Shown here: piece by piece, positions 43,165 to 56,000 of the stretch
Position numbering within the stretch: the first letter of the stretch is position 1
How the letters are laid out: each line of letters begins with the position of its first letter
Source: Chaetomium olivaceum
Taxonomy: Eukaryota; Ascomycota; Sordariomycetes; Sordariales; Chaetomiaceae
Direction: 5' to 3'
DNA length: 64,000 bases
NCBI GenBank assembly: GCA_039881045.1
Contig: JAYWVB010000005.1
Span: forward strand, 682,001-746,000
Position numbers and translations under genes: made by a program
The notes under the pieces: model-generated
The model's input: the letters and a program-made list of their open reading frames with translations, nothing else
Told to the model about the DNA's origin: nothing
Databases searched by the model: none

Positions 43165-44368
43165 TCATACCAGGAAGCATATCAAACCCTGGCGCACACT
43201 CAACGTCAGTCCCACCCAAAACATACGAGTATCAAGTAACCCTGTGTGGGGGAGGGAGAAGGGGGAGCACGACTTACATCCATCCACGTCCTCCTTGACC
43301 TTCTTGCTAATCTGACACTTGTTAGCATTATCAATGCTCTGCGACTTCTGGTTCCCACAGTCCGCCGCAAAACACCCGTTAGCCACATCCATAGCCCTCT
43401 GCAGCGCATCCCCCTTCCAGCCAAACACATAATCCCCATGCTGGCCATACCCCGTCGTATCCCCCGTGCTGAGCACAAACGGCTGGCCCGTGGCCGGCCA
43501 CAGCGCCCGATCATTGAACTTGGTCGTATCCCATACAATCTCCAGCATCAGCTGCGGGATCTTGACCGGGTGCGAGGCCGGACAGTCGCCCGTCGAGAGG
43601 AAGGTCGAGGGGCCCTGGGTCGGGTAGGCCACATGGTCCTTGTGGTTGGGCGTGTCGAGGTTCTTGCCGTCCCAGCAGGTCGGGTACAGCACGTTGGAGC
43701 GGATCCCGCCCGGGCACGGCTGCGTGGGGAAGCCTTCGGTGTCGCGCCGGCTGTCGGTGCAGGGGGCCGCGTCGTCGCCGCCGAAGTTGGGGCCGCTGAA
43801 GCACCGGAAGCAGCTCTGGGATTTGTACAGGGGCGTGCGCCGCGCGACGTCGCCGACGAACATCCGGAAGCCCTGTGAGAGAGGGGGAGATTGGTTAGCT
43901 TTGTACCCTATGGTGAGAGGAGGTTATTCCTTTGAGGCGATGACGGACCGGCTTGAAGGCGGTGACTTTGCCCTTGCCGGGGGAGATGTAGTAGACGGTC
44001 ACGCCGCCGTTGGTTTGGGTCGTGAACCTGTCGTTGAACAGGAAGCGGTTGGGGACTTGCGGCACGCGCTTGTAGCTGCCGTTCTGGGCTCGGAAGTACA
44101 TGTTCGCGGTCCAGTAGTTGCTGAAGTCGTCGGCGGGGCCACAGGTCGTGCATGTAGCAATCGCCGCGATGTCCGTCTTTGGCATCGATACGTTGAAGGC
44201 GTTGCCTCCCACGATCTGGTGCATATGCGCACTCGGCATCTTGTCGGGTTCGACGAGAGGGTCGAGACGCTCGATGGTGATCTGCGAGCAGCCGAATCGA
44301 AGATGGTTGAGCCCGTTGAGGAACTGGGCATTGGCAAACGCCACCAAAGCGAGACCGGACCACAACAT
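43165..44368 (-). CDS. Secreted DUF1996 protein
   Basis: Exons are 44368-43949 and 43872-43165 (76-nt intron, GTCCGT...CAG). The start MLWSGLALVAFANAQF is a signal peptide. The rest matches the fungal DUF1996 domain: RLDPLVEPDKMPSAHMHQIVGGNAFN, TCGPADDFSNYWTANMYF, then after splicing GFRMFVGDV, SCFRCFSGPNFGG, PTCWDGKNLDTPNHKDHVAYP and CPASHPVKIPQLMLEI, ending near GDYVFGWKGDALQRAMD. The many paired His and Cys residues are typical and suggest a metal-dependent extracellular protein, but no activity is established for the family. Near the 3' end a GTAAGT at 43277 and CAG at 43242 would define a 36-nt intron. That is shorter than usual for fungi, and reading through keeps the same frame, so the last about 35 residues are uncertain. 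Confidence 0.85.
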
Positions 44369-45181
44369 GGTGCTTGTAAATAGCGGTGGTGGTGAAGTAG
44401 ATTAACACTGACTAGAAAGTTTGGTAGATGATGCGGTGGGAAACATGCAAATATTCAAGTGGAAGTGTCGCAGGAAAACCGATCAGTAAATAATACTTAT
44501 CTCGTTCTCTCGCCGGGCCGGGCCATACTACATGTATGTCCAACAGCACACTAAAGTCAGGTAGTTGATCCCAACTGCCAGACAACACCCCCTTTACCTA
44601 GTACACCCAACGCCGAGTTCAGGTATAGACGACTTCTCAGAAAGAAACCAAGCCTTCGGCAACCGCCCGATTGGATGGGTATTCACCGGCAAATGTTGAG
44701 GAAGCGGTAGTCAATATCATGGTTCCTCCAATCGGCATGACTCCTGCTTTTAGATGGGGGATGTACAATCTAACCCCACATGTAAACGATGTTCCGGTAT
44801 TCGATCTCGATGGCTTTTCTCGTTGAGCATTAATTGCCGGACAGTTTACTGTGCTTTTACTCTAGTCAGCTAGAGAGGTAAAGGTGGTAGGCAATATACA
44901 AGATTTGGGACCGCGATATCCCGAAGCGAGTTAGACGGATGAGAGGTCCAAGCGCATGCCCTCGGCGATGAGAGAACCATTCTCCCCGACCCGTGGCGCT
45001 ATTTCAGGCAAGTAAGTAGACATCGTATTCCACGCCGTCAACCTCGCAGGCCCGGTCCCCAACGTAGTGATTATTAGCACGCCCTCTGAGCCGCTCCATT
45101 GACTGAACACTGCCTGGTCCTTACCAAGCAGAGTCGCTCACATTTTCCCGTGCTACAACCTGCTTCTATCCTACATTATCA
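44369..45181. other. Intergenic, 0.8 kb
   Basis: Promoter side of the DUF1996 gene and 3' flank of the receptor gene. Nothing specific was recognised. Confidence 0.5.
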
Positions 45182-48100
45182 TCAGATCCCCTGGGTATTG
45201 TGTCCGGACAAATTGGAACCATAACTTGAGGTTGGCCTAGATGCTCTTTCAGCATCGCTAGAAGGCTTAAACAAAACAAACGGAAACGTAATATCGTGCT
45301 CCTCCGGCCTAAAGTTGTTGAGATCCTCGCACTCACTCTCCAGCTGTAACATGCGAGCGCGCGCTGTCCTCAGTCCCAAAGAAAGCGGGTGTGGTGCGAC
45401 GCTAATGGTGTCAAACCCCTGGATGGCCTCGTCACAGACGGCAATGGCCTGTTCAACCTTGCCCAGCATGAAATGGCAGCGCGCGAGCCCAATGAGTGCT
45501 CCGAGCCGGTCCGGGTGGTAGTCACCGCGGTGAGATCCCATGCGCTTTTGGCTCTCGGTGACGTGCACAAGGAGCTCCTCGGCCTCGGCATAACGGCCAT
45601 CCTGAACCAGAATGCATGCGAGCGTATGCCGTCCGAATAACGTTCCGATGTGGTCAGGTCCCAGGTTTCGGTCCGCCACCGGAAGGCCCCAGCGTACTAA
45701 CCCTTCTGCCTCGGTGGTCCGACCCGAGGCGCTCAGCACGACGGCCAGGTTGACCATGGCGAGCAGCGTGTAAGGATGCTCTTTACCGAGCCTAGCACGG
45801 CGGATCTCGAGTACCTCAGTCATAGTGGCTGGTGCGGAGCGCATCCGGGATCCGCCTAACAGTACCGCGACTCGGCAGAGACTCTCTTTGGCAAACAGCG
45901 TCCGCTCGTGGTCCGGCCCGTGGACCCTGGACATACCCGCCGCCGCACGGGAGAAGAGCTGGAATGCCTCCTCAAAATGATGCGTCTCCCAGAATTTCTG
46001 CATCGTCAAGGCCAAATTATTCATTGCTTCTAGCAAATCCGGATGGTCCTCTGGTAGACGCAGCTTCAGCTCGTACAGAACTGGTTTTTGGAGAGCCAGG
46101 GCGGCGCTGTACTGGCCCTGTTGCCAACGCGTGCGTCCCAGCTCACTCATTGCCCGCAGAGTATCGGTGTGAGACGGCCCCAGATGTATTTTGCATGTCT
46201 CGAGAACTGAACTTTGCAGTGAAGCGGCATCTTTGGCCCGCCCCATGTGCCAGTACACTGTGGCGAGAAAAAGAGTGGCCTGCCTGGTTCGTTTATGCTG
46301 AGGGCCGAGATAGCGGCGGAGTGTTTCTGACACTTCCTTCATCAATCTCTCCGCGCTGTCCCAACGGCCACACTTGGCATAGACTAAGCTGAATTTGGCG
46401 TACATGATCAGTTGGTCTCTGTCTGGGCCTAGCGTCGGTAGGAACTTTGTGAACCAAGCACGGGTCGACTTCTGTCTTCGGCCGCTCGATATGTTGGCAG
46501 CGGCGACCTCCCGGCATGTTTGAACGTGCTCGATGTGCGGAAGGATACCAATATGATATCTTTCGTCGGATGCTTTAGCTCCTAAGGGAGGAAGGAGAAT
46601 TGACGCCGCCAGCAATCTCCCCGTGACGTCAGCCCAAAGCGCCTGAGCCCCTAGCCTCATCCTAGGTCTTTCCCGGGCCCATGTATGGACAATAGGATGC
46701 ATGGAATATGTATCGCTGTGGTCGTTGCGGATGATCAAGGACATATGAGTCAGTTGCTTTAGCGCAAGCCGGACACGGTCCTCGGAATCTTCGACGCCGT
46801 TTTGGGAAGTGTTGCGAAGGATGTTTGGTAAAAGGGGCGGTGTTTTACCCTTGAGGTTCAGAAGGAACCCGATGATCATTGACCAGAAGCCGGCCGGTTG
46901 TTTCTCGGATGGGTCTTCTTCTTGGCCTGCTTCAAGGTAAGGATTACGCAGAGCACGGGTAAATATATGGGGCGAGATGGTCTCCCAGTGCAAGAAGGCG
47001 AGGATATTGAGAAGTTCTAGCGCGTCTGCTGCGGCCTCGGTGCCCTTCTGCTCTAGGCGTTCGTAGCATATCTCCCAGGTTGCGAAAACCGCTGACTCGG
47101 TGGCCGTTCCCTTTTCAGCAAGCGTTGCATTGCGAATTCTCCGCCGGCTACGGCCGTAATAGTCCAAGTAGTTGTGCAGATTGCAAAGCTGGTCCCTGAT
47201 GGCGGCCCCAGCATGGATAATGGCCAGAGCCAGGAAGCCCAATGCCTTGGAAATAGTCGAGGCGCTGGCTTCGCATGCTGCGTCCCAGGGGTCGGGGTTG
47301 CCCGAAGCCTTGAGAAGAAGTCGTGTAGCTTCGGAGAGGTCAAGCCCGCGAAAATCGTAAAACCCGGGCCCGACGTTCCCGTGTATCTTGCACGCTGGGT
47401 TCCTCGTCGTCACTAGAATGTTGCCCCTGTTACCTTTGGGGAAATAACTTTCTAGGGGGGCATCTTCATCGTCGACATTGTCAATGATTAGCAACCATCG
47501 GTAGTCGAGGTTTGAGAGCCAGTGTAGAGCGGCATTCTCGTTCTTGTCGAGGCCAGCGGTCTCCGCGATAGAAGCCAGGGTCTGTTTGGCCCGTTCGTGC
47601 GTGCTAGCATCAATCCAAAAGACACCCCAAAAGCTGAGCTTAGAATGTCAGCTCGATGTACCAACTGTGTAATGCCAGGTGAGGCTAATACAACGTGGAC
47701 GCACCTGTCTCGATTATCTTGGGCAAACTTGCAACAAAATTGCGTTTTGCCAGATCCCCCACGCCATGGATAATAAAGCGACGTTGGGTCTCGTCCCGTA
47801 TCATACCAGGTCGTGGAATGAAGAGACGTCTAAGTTCTTGGAGAAGGTTTTCTCTGCCAGTGAATATGCTGCTAACCGACTGAGGTATATCGAAGTGATG
47901 ATTGGTAGAGGCAGACTTGATGGCGAGGGCAGCTGAGGTCACTGACTCTCGCAGTTCCTCAAGGGCGGCCACGGCTGCCTGGTCATAATGGGAGCTGTCT
48001 GTTGATTTGACTGTACGTCGAAGATTTGCAATCTGGGTCTCAAGGCTCTGACCCAAATCTTGAAACTCGTTGGAGATATCGGCGAACGAGCGTACGTTGT

Positions 48101-48641
48101 AGTCATGGGAGTCGGTAACGTACTGACTAGTTAGATAGCAGCATCGTTAGACAGTGTTTTGAGTAAGTGCTTTATTGCAGAAGGGGATGACGGATACTTA
48201 CAAGGTGACAGTACTCAGCACGAGCTGCAACGCTTTCTGGTATGTCGTTAGATGCGCTCGGCAGTTGCGCAAGTCTCCCTCCCGCAGCTTCTTCCTGACG
48301 GTCATCATAAACGTGTTGATCTTGCCCGGTCCTAGTGAGCTTGACGGCCTCTCGATCTTCGATACAATTTCATCCAGCTTTGCCAAAACGCCACGACAGT
48401 TCTCGAGGGCTTTGCCAAGATGCTTCCATAACTCCGGGGATGCGTCGCCTGCTCTCGCGGTGAAGGTCGACTGGACTGCATTACATAGCTCCCCTAAGCT
48501 AGTGAGTTCTTCGGAAAGACTCTCTAGCTCGCTATCAATTCCATCGAGATCCTGTCGGAGGCGATGGATGTGACGCACCAGGCGGAAGCTGACTTCGGCC
48601 AGAGTGATGGCCCCTGCGACGATCGAGAAGGGATCTGCCAT
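45182..48641 (-). CDS. NB-ARC-TPR receptor (fungal NLR) with PigL_N-type N-domain, frame break in the P-loop
   Basis: Exons are 48641-48202, 48126-47705 and 47633-45182 (introns 75 and 71 nt, spliced in frame). The N-terminal domain opens MADPFSIVAGAITLAEVSF, then helices up to KALQLVLSTVTL: the fungal PigL_N/Fungal_N type. The NB-ARC NTPase follows: FTGRENLLQELRRLF, the Walker A in GVGGSGKTQ, RWLLIIDNVDD (Walker B), ILVTTRNP, and LGFLALAIIHAGAAI (GLPLA-like). Then comes a winged-helix-like region ending MHPIVHTWAR (the MHD-like motif) and at least six tetratricopeptide units of the LGPxHxDTL type (about residues 660-930). Fungal NLRs of this plan are thought to detect non-self and drive cell death or signalling. 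The Walker A codons contain a G5 run (47760-47756) where six G are needed; as written the protein stops soon after. Elsewhere the gene is intact. Confidence 0.8.
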
Positions 48642-49350
48642 GACGGATCAAGGGCCCAACGCGGGTCGCCTCAGCTTTCTTCCAGTTTGCTTTCACAAGA
48701 AAACAAAAAAAAATCCAGGTAGGGGCCGTTGACAGACGGTTCACTCTGAATTCACCAGAGGCTAGGTTTGAGGTGGACATAGATCAGGTCGGTGGCCAAC
48801 GCGGGAAAAAGGATGGAGAGCACGGTAAGTTCCCACGTAATTGGCAGAAGGCTGCCACGGACACCGATGACGGGAATTGAGGGGCGGTTCGTGTCTTTCT
48901 GGCCAGCCAACCTGAGACTCGGGGGCCCGGCGACCAAGGGCGGAACGATGGAGGGGTGGGCGGAGATCCGTGCCAATGCTCCGTCTCCTTCCATATTACA
49001 CGGCGTTGCTTTCAGCTCGAAGCATGCCATTAGCCAATTAGGAGTGAAAGTGTGTGGTACTACATCATGAAGCAATACATGTGACGGGTGGCCCAGGCCG
49101 AGCCCGCGGCGATGTGGCATCGATCGGTTGCACAGCAGCTAGGGGGCTGACTCGGTAGCCGTTGGTTGGCGAAGATCAGTTTCAGGTTTCGAGCCATTTT
49201 TGATCATAAAGTTGAGAAGGCTGCCGAAATTCGTTGCACGGTATTTTGAAGTCGTCGCAGTCGCGTTTTTCAGAACACGATTCGACCGGTGAACGAAGAT
49301 CACAAACACCACTGGGTGCGATGCTCGACTCCGCTCATTGAAAATTCGAA
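48642..49350. other. Divergent intergenic, 0.7 kb
   Basis: Shared upstream region of the NLR gene (minus) and the P450 gene (plus). It has an A-rich run near 48698-48712. No other feature was recognised. Confidence 0.5.
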
Positions 49351-51078
49351 ATGTATCAGCAGTGGTGCGCGGTTGCCTTGGTTCTTGCTACAGTTTGGTC
49401 TCTGTGGAACCGGCAGGAGCGACGGCAGGTGAGGAGCAATTGCCAGCCCACCAGTTGGCAGTACCTACCCCGAGCTTCTGAAATTTGAGGGCCTGAACTA
49501 GAATTCGAAACTGACAAGAGATCTAACTTTGCAGATCGAACAACAATTTGCGCTAAAGCACGGATGCCAGCCAGTGCGACCATGGAATGCCAAATGGCCT
49601 CTTGGGCTAGATCTCCTGGTGAAGGCATTCAGACACGCTAGGGAGTTGCAGGTCCTCCAGTTCTTCCTAGACGTTGTCGAGGAATCGGGCACCACCTTCG
49701 AGCAAAATCTACTCGGCGCACGCGGTGTCGACACCATCGATCCCAAAAACATCGAGGCTATTCTATCGACCAACTTCTCCGACTACAGCCTGGGACTTCG
49801 AGCTCCCACGTTTCGGCCACTTCTCGGCAGCGGTATTTTCACACAGGATGGGGCGGCTTGGAAGCATTCACGGCAGCTGCTCCGGCCGCAGTTTGCATTC
49901 AATCGTTCGCAGAACTTTGAGCAGATCAAGAGATGTGTGGAAAACCTCATCGCGGCGGTTCCGGAGGATGGGCTGGTCGATCTGCAGCCTTTGTGCTTTA
50001 GACTGACGTTTGACACGACCATGTTTTTGCTCTTTGGTAGTTCGGTCGAGGCGGCAGACTGGGGCCAGGTCACCGGCCAGGAGTCCGATTTTGCCAAGGC
50101 GTTCAACGTCGCTCAAGAATACCTCGCTCATCGTGGCCGTCTAGGGCCGTTTTATTGGGTATTGGGAGGCAAGACATTCCGTGATGCGTGCTCGACTTGC
50201 CACCGATTCGTCGACGCCGCGGTGTCGAAGGCGTTGGAGGCACATGGAGCACGCCCCCGCTCCACGACGAAGGCAGACGAAGACGCCGAGGATGGCGAGC
50301 AGGATAGTTATGCTTTCGTCGAGTCATTGCTCCAGCAAACTACTAATCCACAGGTAATTCGGGACCAGTGCCTCAACGTGCTGCTTGCCGGACGCGATAC
50401 GACCGGGTGTTGCCTACAATGGACCTTTCGACTCCTTGCCCGCCACAAACAAGTGCTCGATAAGTTGCGACGAGAGATCGAGCAGATCTCTGGCCTGGGC
50501 ATGAACGCCTCGCCACCGACAAGGGAAGACCTGAGACGTATGCCGTTCCTCGGCTTGGTTCTCAAGGAGGTCCTGCGCCTCTATCCCTCCGTGCCCGTGA
50601 ACTCGCGGGAAGCTGTGAAACTCACCACCCTTCCGGTTGGTGGCGGACCAGACGGCAAATCTCCAGTTCTAGTACGACCTGGGGAGGGTGTAGGTTATTG
50701 CGTGTATGCTATGCACCGACGTAAGGACATTTATGGCGAGGACGCCGACCAGTTCCGTCCTGAACGGTGGGAGGGTGATGGGTTAAAAGACGTTGGCTGG
50801 GCTTACCTCCCTTTTAACGGCGGGCCGCGATTGTGTCTAGGCCGTAAGTCCACTTGTCAAACCTAATGCATGAAGGTTATCTTTGGCCTGGCTAACTCAA
50901 TGTGCTGTTCCGCCTAGAGGAATTCGCTCTTCTAGAAGTGTCTTACGCCGTTGCGCGCGTCGTTCAGGTTTTCCCGAACATTGGCCTTCCACCGACTGTA
51001 AAGCCAGTCGAGATTGGGCAGGAAAGGCAATCGCTGACCTTGGTGGTGGCTAGTGCTGATGGATGTTTGTATCATTGA
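49351..51078 (+). CDS. Cytochrome P450, CYP52-like (alkane/fatty-acid hydroxylase type)
   Basis: Three exons, 49351-49428, 49535-50843 and 50918-51078, join to 515 codons. Intron sites include GTGAGG, GTAAGT and a CTAAC branch point. A short hydrophobic anchor (AVALVLATVWSLW) would tether it to the ER. P450 signatures: LLAGRDTTG in helix I (AGxDTT), KEVLRLYPSVP (ExxR), QFRPERW, and the heme loop FNGGPRLCLGQE, the last Q-E being joined by splicing. The spacing and VNSREAVKLTTLPVGGGPDG are characteristic of the CYP52 group, which omega-hydroxylates n-alkanes and long fatty acids with a separate P450 reductase. Substrate preference is inferred from the clade. The gene is convergent with, and 156 bp from, the ceramidase gene. 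Confidence 0.9.
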
Positions 51079-51233
51079 AGCGTTGACGTGTTGAAAGCAA
51101 CCGCTGCATGTCCAGATCTTAATGCTAAATAACGTAAATCTATATTATATCCGAGAATCGCATCGTACACAGCTGGCTTCGTTGCTTATTTACCGGGTTT
51201 TCTGCGTCCTCGGCCGCCTAGTATGCAACCACC

Positions 51234-52191
51234 TCATTCCCTCTTCTTCGCCATCTCCCTCTCTCTCTCCAACTCCTCGTTCACTTCCCTCGCAACCTGC
51301 ATAGACTCACTAGCGCCAATAGCAGTCAGGATATGCCACCAACCGTGAAACTCAAAGAGCCACGCCCAGGGCAGGCCAACCCGCTCCCTGATCTCCCTCA
51401 GCTCGGCGCAGTACTCGAGGTCGATACTCCAGAGCAGATACCCAAAAACACAGATCCCAAGTGCTTTCCAAGTCCGCCAGTTCCAGTCCCGTCTCTTCGC
51501 GTCCGGGAACGCCGGCTGGAGCAGATGGAACATGTACTGGCTCCTGAACAAGACGCCAAAAAGCGCAGTGACAAAGGCAAAGACCTGGTAAATGATCTTG
51601 GCCGACCGGAGGTAGAAGGCAGAAAACGAAAGGTAGACGACAGCCAAGCCAATGGTAACAAGACGGGCCTTCTTGGGGGACTGACGCGCGGTGAGGGACG
51701 CTTGCAGCATCGACCACGTCAAGCCGAGCATGGAGAACTCGTCGACGAATTCGAGAGTTTGGCGCAGGGTGGCGTGGAAGAGGAAAGAGCCGATGCCGAG
51801 GATGAGCAGGGTGATGGACATAAAGTCGTACTTGGGGCAGAAGAGGCTGCGGCCGCCTCCTGGCGGGTACATGGCTCGGAGGGCGAGATAAACTGGGTGT
51901 GTGAGTGAATAGGTTCACCTCGTCATGATTGCGCCGTGTAGAGGATGGGAGAATAGGGGGCAACTTAAAACCATACCGTATGCGACATTGGTCAATGCAT
52001 TGATGAATTCGGCGAGGTAGTAGGAGATGACATAGTCTTCTTCGCAAAAGCTAAAATACACCTCAACGTCAGGGGTAATCCGACATGTGATTTTCAAGAG
52101 GAATTGCTCACTTGGCCCTACTCGTCGGTGGACTCCAAGCGCCGTTATTCGAAGACGCGTCGCCTCCAAACTGAATATTGTGGTGTCCCAT
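51234..52191 (-). CDS. Alkaline ceramidase (YPC1/YDC1 family)
   Basis: Three exons, 52191-52112, 52050-51977 and 51892-51234, 270 codons. The introns of 61 and 84 nt restore the family N-terminus: WSPPTSRAK joined to NFCEEDYVISYYLAEFINALTNVAY and then LALRAMYPPGG. Family motifs follow: ILGIGSFLFHATLRQTLEFVDEFSML (catalytic Ser/His/Asp region) and EFHGWWHILTAIGA (the HxxxH metal-binding pair). About seven membrane spans are expected, in the ER or Golgi. The enzyme hydrolyses ceramide, often the phytoceramide of fungi, to a long-chain base and a fatty acid. The charged C-terminus (EELEREREMAKK) is probably cytosolic. The start is set by the ATG at 52191 immediately before the conserved exon. 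Confidence 0.9.
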
Positions 52192-53024
52192 GTTGGGCCG
52201 TCGGGTAGCGGCAGCAAGTCCTGGTTACGTCGGCTACCAGAGAAAGGGGTGACGCGCGTACAGACGCGATATTGGGCGATGTGGATGTTTGGGAGTTGGT
52301 GCCCAGGCTGCCGGCGGAAAGCAATCAGGGTAATCCCTAACCCTACCCTGTATTAGAAAGTCCGAGACAACCACCAAGATACTGGTAACACCAAAAATGA
52401 AGTGTTAACTCGACTTGCCGTAAGTCAACTGAGAATTCAAATGCCGATCAGAGACGCCCCGAAATCATTTATATGGTGCCCATTTGTAATCCAAATTGTG
52501 TTCGACAGGAAAACAGCAAACAAGCAGGGTGGCTGTCCCCGGGTTATGTAATTACGTATTGTACATTTTGTATTTTTGTAACAATATGGTTCACGGACGC
52601 ACGTGCACGGCCAACCTTCCTCTTTCACATTCCCGACAGACCAATCTTTCAACCCCAGCAACAGCCTTCGAAACATCTCACTGCGCCCATCACCAACGGC
52701 AAATTGACGATAAACACCCATCCAATCACGTGACGTACCAACACCGCGACCGCGAAAAAAACACCAAAATCACCACGAGCGCTTGCAATCGGCCGAACCC
52801 AGACAAGAACCCCCGGCCGAATACTACCGATCGGCGCGATACTCTTCCCATCCCCCAGATTGATAAGAGCGAGGGCTCGGGCTGCCGGTATGTGTTTGGC
52901 GCATGGCGGCCGACGCACACGACACAAGGTCGCTGACAACGTGGGAACTCGCAGATCGTGGCGCCAATTCACCTTGTCGAGAACCCTCGCGGCCCCCGGT
53001 TCCCCGCGGGGTGGAGTCTGGGGC
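52192..53024. other. Divergent intergenic, 0.8 kb
   Basis: Shared upstream region of the ceramidase (minus) and bromodomain (plus) genes. An alternative upstream ATG for the bromodomain gene at 52903 is followed by a frame without domain content. No other feature was seen. Confidence 0.5.
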
Positions 53025-56000
53025 ATGAATACCTCGACGACACCGCACACGCCGCTCGAGAAACTCTTGCTGTTTCGCGGAATCGCCAACTACGGTCTTC
53101 GAGAGGACGACTTTGTGACCATCGCCGGGGTCCTCCAGAACAACAAACTCATCAAGAATGATGACTCTTTCGATGCCCAGCGACTGAATCCCGAGAGCCT
53201 GCGAGACCTCTTCCTGCGACTTTTGCGGGAGGAGGTGAGAGTCGAGAGCGAAAATACACACGGCCCCGATGGGCGCCCTGTCGCCGGCGTCGAAAAAACG
53301 AAAGCTCCAGTCTTCGCCGCCGTTGACCCTCAAGGATGCGCGTCAACACGTGGGGAAGCTCGAGAGTGCCTACAGCAAGCTATACGATGCCTACCTAAGC
53401 CACACCGCCGACGAGATACGGAAGTTCGAACAGCAATATGACCAACTAGATGGAGAGATAAAAGAGCTGGAAAAGTTGGGCACGGGAGAACCCGATACCG
53501 GACCGAAACCCCCAAGCCCACAGGATGCTCCGGCCACAGGGAAACAAGAGCCAGTGGCGTCAAGCAGGGTTGCGCCGTCTCCAGGGGCTTTGCCACGACC
53601 TCCCCAGGTCCCGGTTTCCCCAGCGCCCCAGCAGGGGCTCCGGAACCTACAACCGTTGCTCCCCCAGCCAACATCGCAGAAAGACTAGGAATGGGCTTTC
53701 ACACTCCGCAACCGGCACCCCCCGAGAAGGTAACCTCCTCCTGCTCCTCGGCCGTCTGCCGCCGCCCACCAGGAACCCGTGCGTTCTCTCCGCAGCTCGG
53801 TCAACAAGAGGTATCCAGAGTGCCGGCCACGAAACCAACCGCGGTCCCAAACCTCAGAATGCGGCGCCCCAGGTCCTCCAAGCGCCACAAGGCGTTACGC
53901 CTTTCCAACCTCCACAGTCGCCTGCGCCACCCACTGTAAGTGATGGTTTACAGCGACCACAGAAAGCGCCGCAGGAGCGAGACAGTCCCCCGGCACTTTC
54001 ACAGGCCAACGTACTACCCGACACAGGGGCAGTTGAAATGGGAACCCCCTTACCAGCCGAATGCCCCTTGGCGACATGGGACAACCCCCCAACAACACCA
54101 ACAGCACAGCAGCAGCAACAACAACAACAACAACCACCCAGCGCGCCCCCAATTTATCGTCACAGCCTATGCCCCCTATGCCCCCATCAAGGGGCCCTCA
54201 ACAGCAGCACCCACCACATCCTAGCGCGGTAGCTACCCAGGGACAAACCAGTAGGCCGTTGCATCAACAGCAGGTTTCTGATCCCCCCACATTCCACTAG
54301 CCAGTTTGCGACACCTCTCCCAGTCGCCACAAGCCACACGGCCCGCCTGCGGACTCAGCAGCTGAGTCTGGGATACACCAGCCGATAGTTCCCACACCCA
54401 TAGCTGGCAGCACTTCCCAGCCACAGTCTCCTTACATCCCTCCATACCAAGGTCACCTCATTCGAACCCCAGGCCCTGCCACTCCTCTTCATCCTACCTC
54501 CCAGGTGCAGCCACCCAGCCCAAGCCGGGCAACGCCGATTCCGGCAGCGTCGGCGCCATCGGCTGCTGTTCCACCCAGGCCGAGCCCCGGTCTAGCTGCT
54601 CCTCAGCAGCCACCACATCCCACGACTCTGCCACCGCCGCCGTACAACCAGCAACACGTCCCGCGGGGTGCCCCTTCGCCAGCCCCTGGCCCTTCAGACG
54701 CAGGTCAGCGTTACAACTCACCATACCAACCACCCCGACCCGCAGCCGTTGATCGCATCCATCCTCGCTTCCCTATGGCTTCGACACCAACGCCGGCTGC
54801 TAGGTTCAGTCCGGCTCCTTCGGCTCCGCAAACTCCCACCATGAATCTTCCCACGAGATTAGCGAAGGGTAGCGGGACGAAGTGGGTATCGAACTCGACG
54901 CCCTCGACGCCTAGACCGGGACTTGAGTTTCGGCTGGGTTACGATGACGTCCCCAGTCCGGCTTACGAGCCCACGAGTCCTGTTTTGCGACCCTCAGCAC
55001 CACCAACACTCAAACAGCCGCCGAAACGGGAAGGGGCAATGGAAACACCCAAGCATAAGCCAGGGCGACCACATGCTCCACAGCGATCCCACGGCGTCTC
55101 CACGCCTCAACCCGGTCCACGACCAACACCAAATCTGCCAACGGGTTCTCAAGCCAAGCAAGCGGCTTTGGAGTCAGAGCCACCAAAGGTTAAGCGCGAG
55201 GTGACTACACCACGGCCGTCCACCGAAGCCGGGGACACCACCGCGGATGAGAGCGTCACAGGCCGTCCTCATCTCGCCCGCTCAACGAAGCGAAAGCGGG
55301 AAGAGCTGACCCCGACGCCCGGCCGCGCTCCCCGCGCGAGCCAGCTGCGCGAAGCCCTCGCCGAAGGTCTGAGCCCAGCCAACCCAGCCGACCCCCCCAA
55401 ACTCGTGCTCTGGACGCGCTCCTTCAACAAAGTCTGCGGCTCCGCCATGGAACAGATCGTCCACCACCGCTCCGCCAACATGTTCGCCGCCCCCATCCGC
55501 GAGAAGGACGCCCCCGGCTACCACAAGGTCGTCAAGCAAGCCCAAGACCTCAAGACCATCCGCGCCGCCATCAACCACGGCAACCGCGCCGCCGCCCAGG
55601 CCGCCGCCGCCCTCCCCGACGGCGCCGACCAGGGCTCTGCCTCGGGCGTCTGGCTGCCCCGCACCCACGAGCTCGTGCCCCCCAAATCCATCATCAACTC
55701 CTCCCAGCTCGACCGCGAGCTCGCCCACATGTTCTCCAACGCCGTCATGTACAACCCGGACCCGCACCACGGGCCCGGGCCCGCCTTTTTAAGGGAGGTG
55801 GACGAGGACGAGGAGGGCGCGGACGCGGATGCGGGCGGCGGTGGCGGGGGTGGTGCCGGAGGAGGGCAGGACAGTGGCGTGCTGGGGTACAAGGTGGATG
55901 AGTTCGGGGTGGTCAATGATGCGCGCGCCATGTTTGTCGAGGTCGAGAAGCTGCTTAGTGAGCTGCGCTCGGCTGAGGTCAGGCGGAATGTTCCGCCTGG

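Noticed and set aside
43242..43277. 36-nt intron at the 3' end of the DUF1996 gene
   Set aside because: Splice sites look good, but the length is below the usual fungal minimum and reading through stays in frame.
51333..52047. Open frames overlapping the ceramidase on other frames
   Set aside because: Shadows of a well-supported spliced gene.
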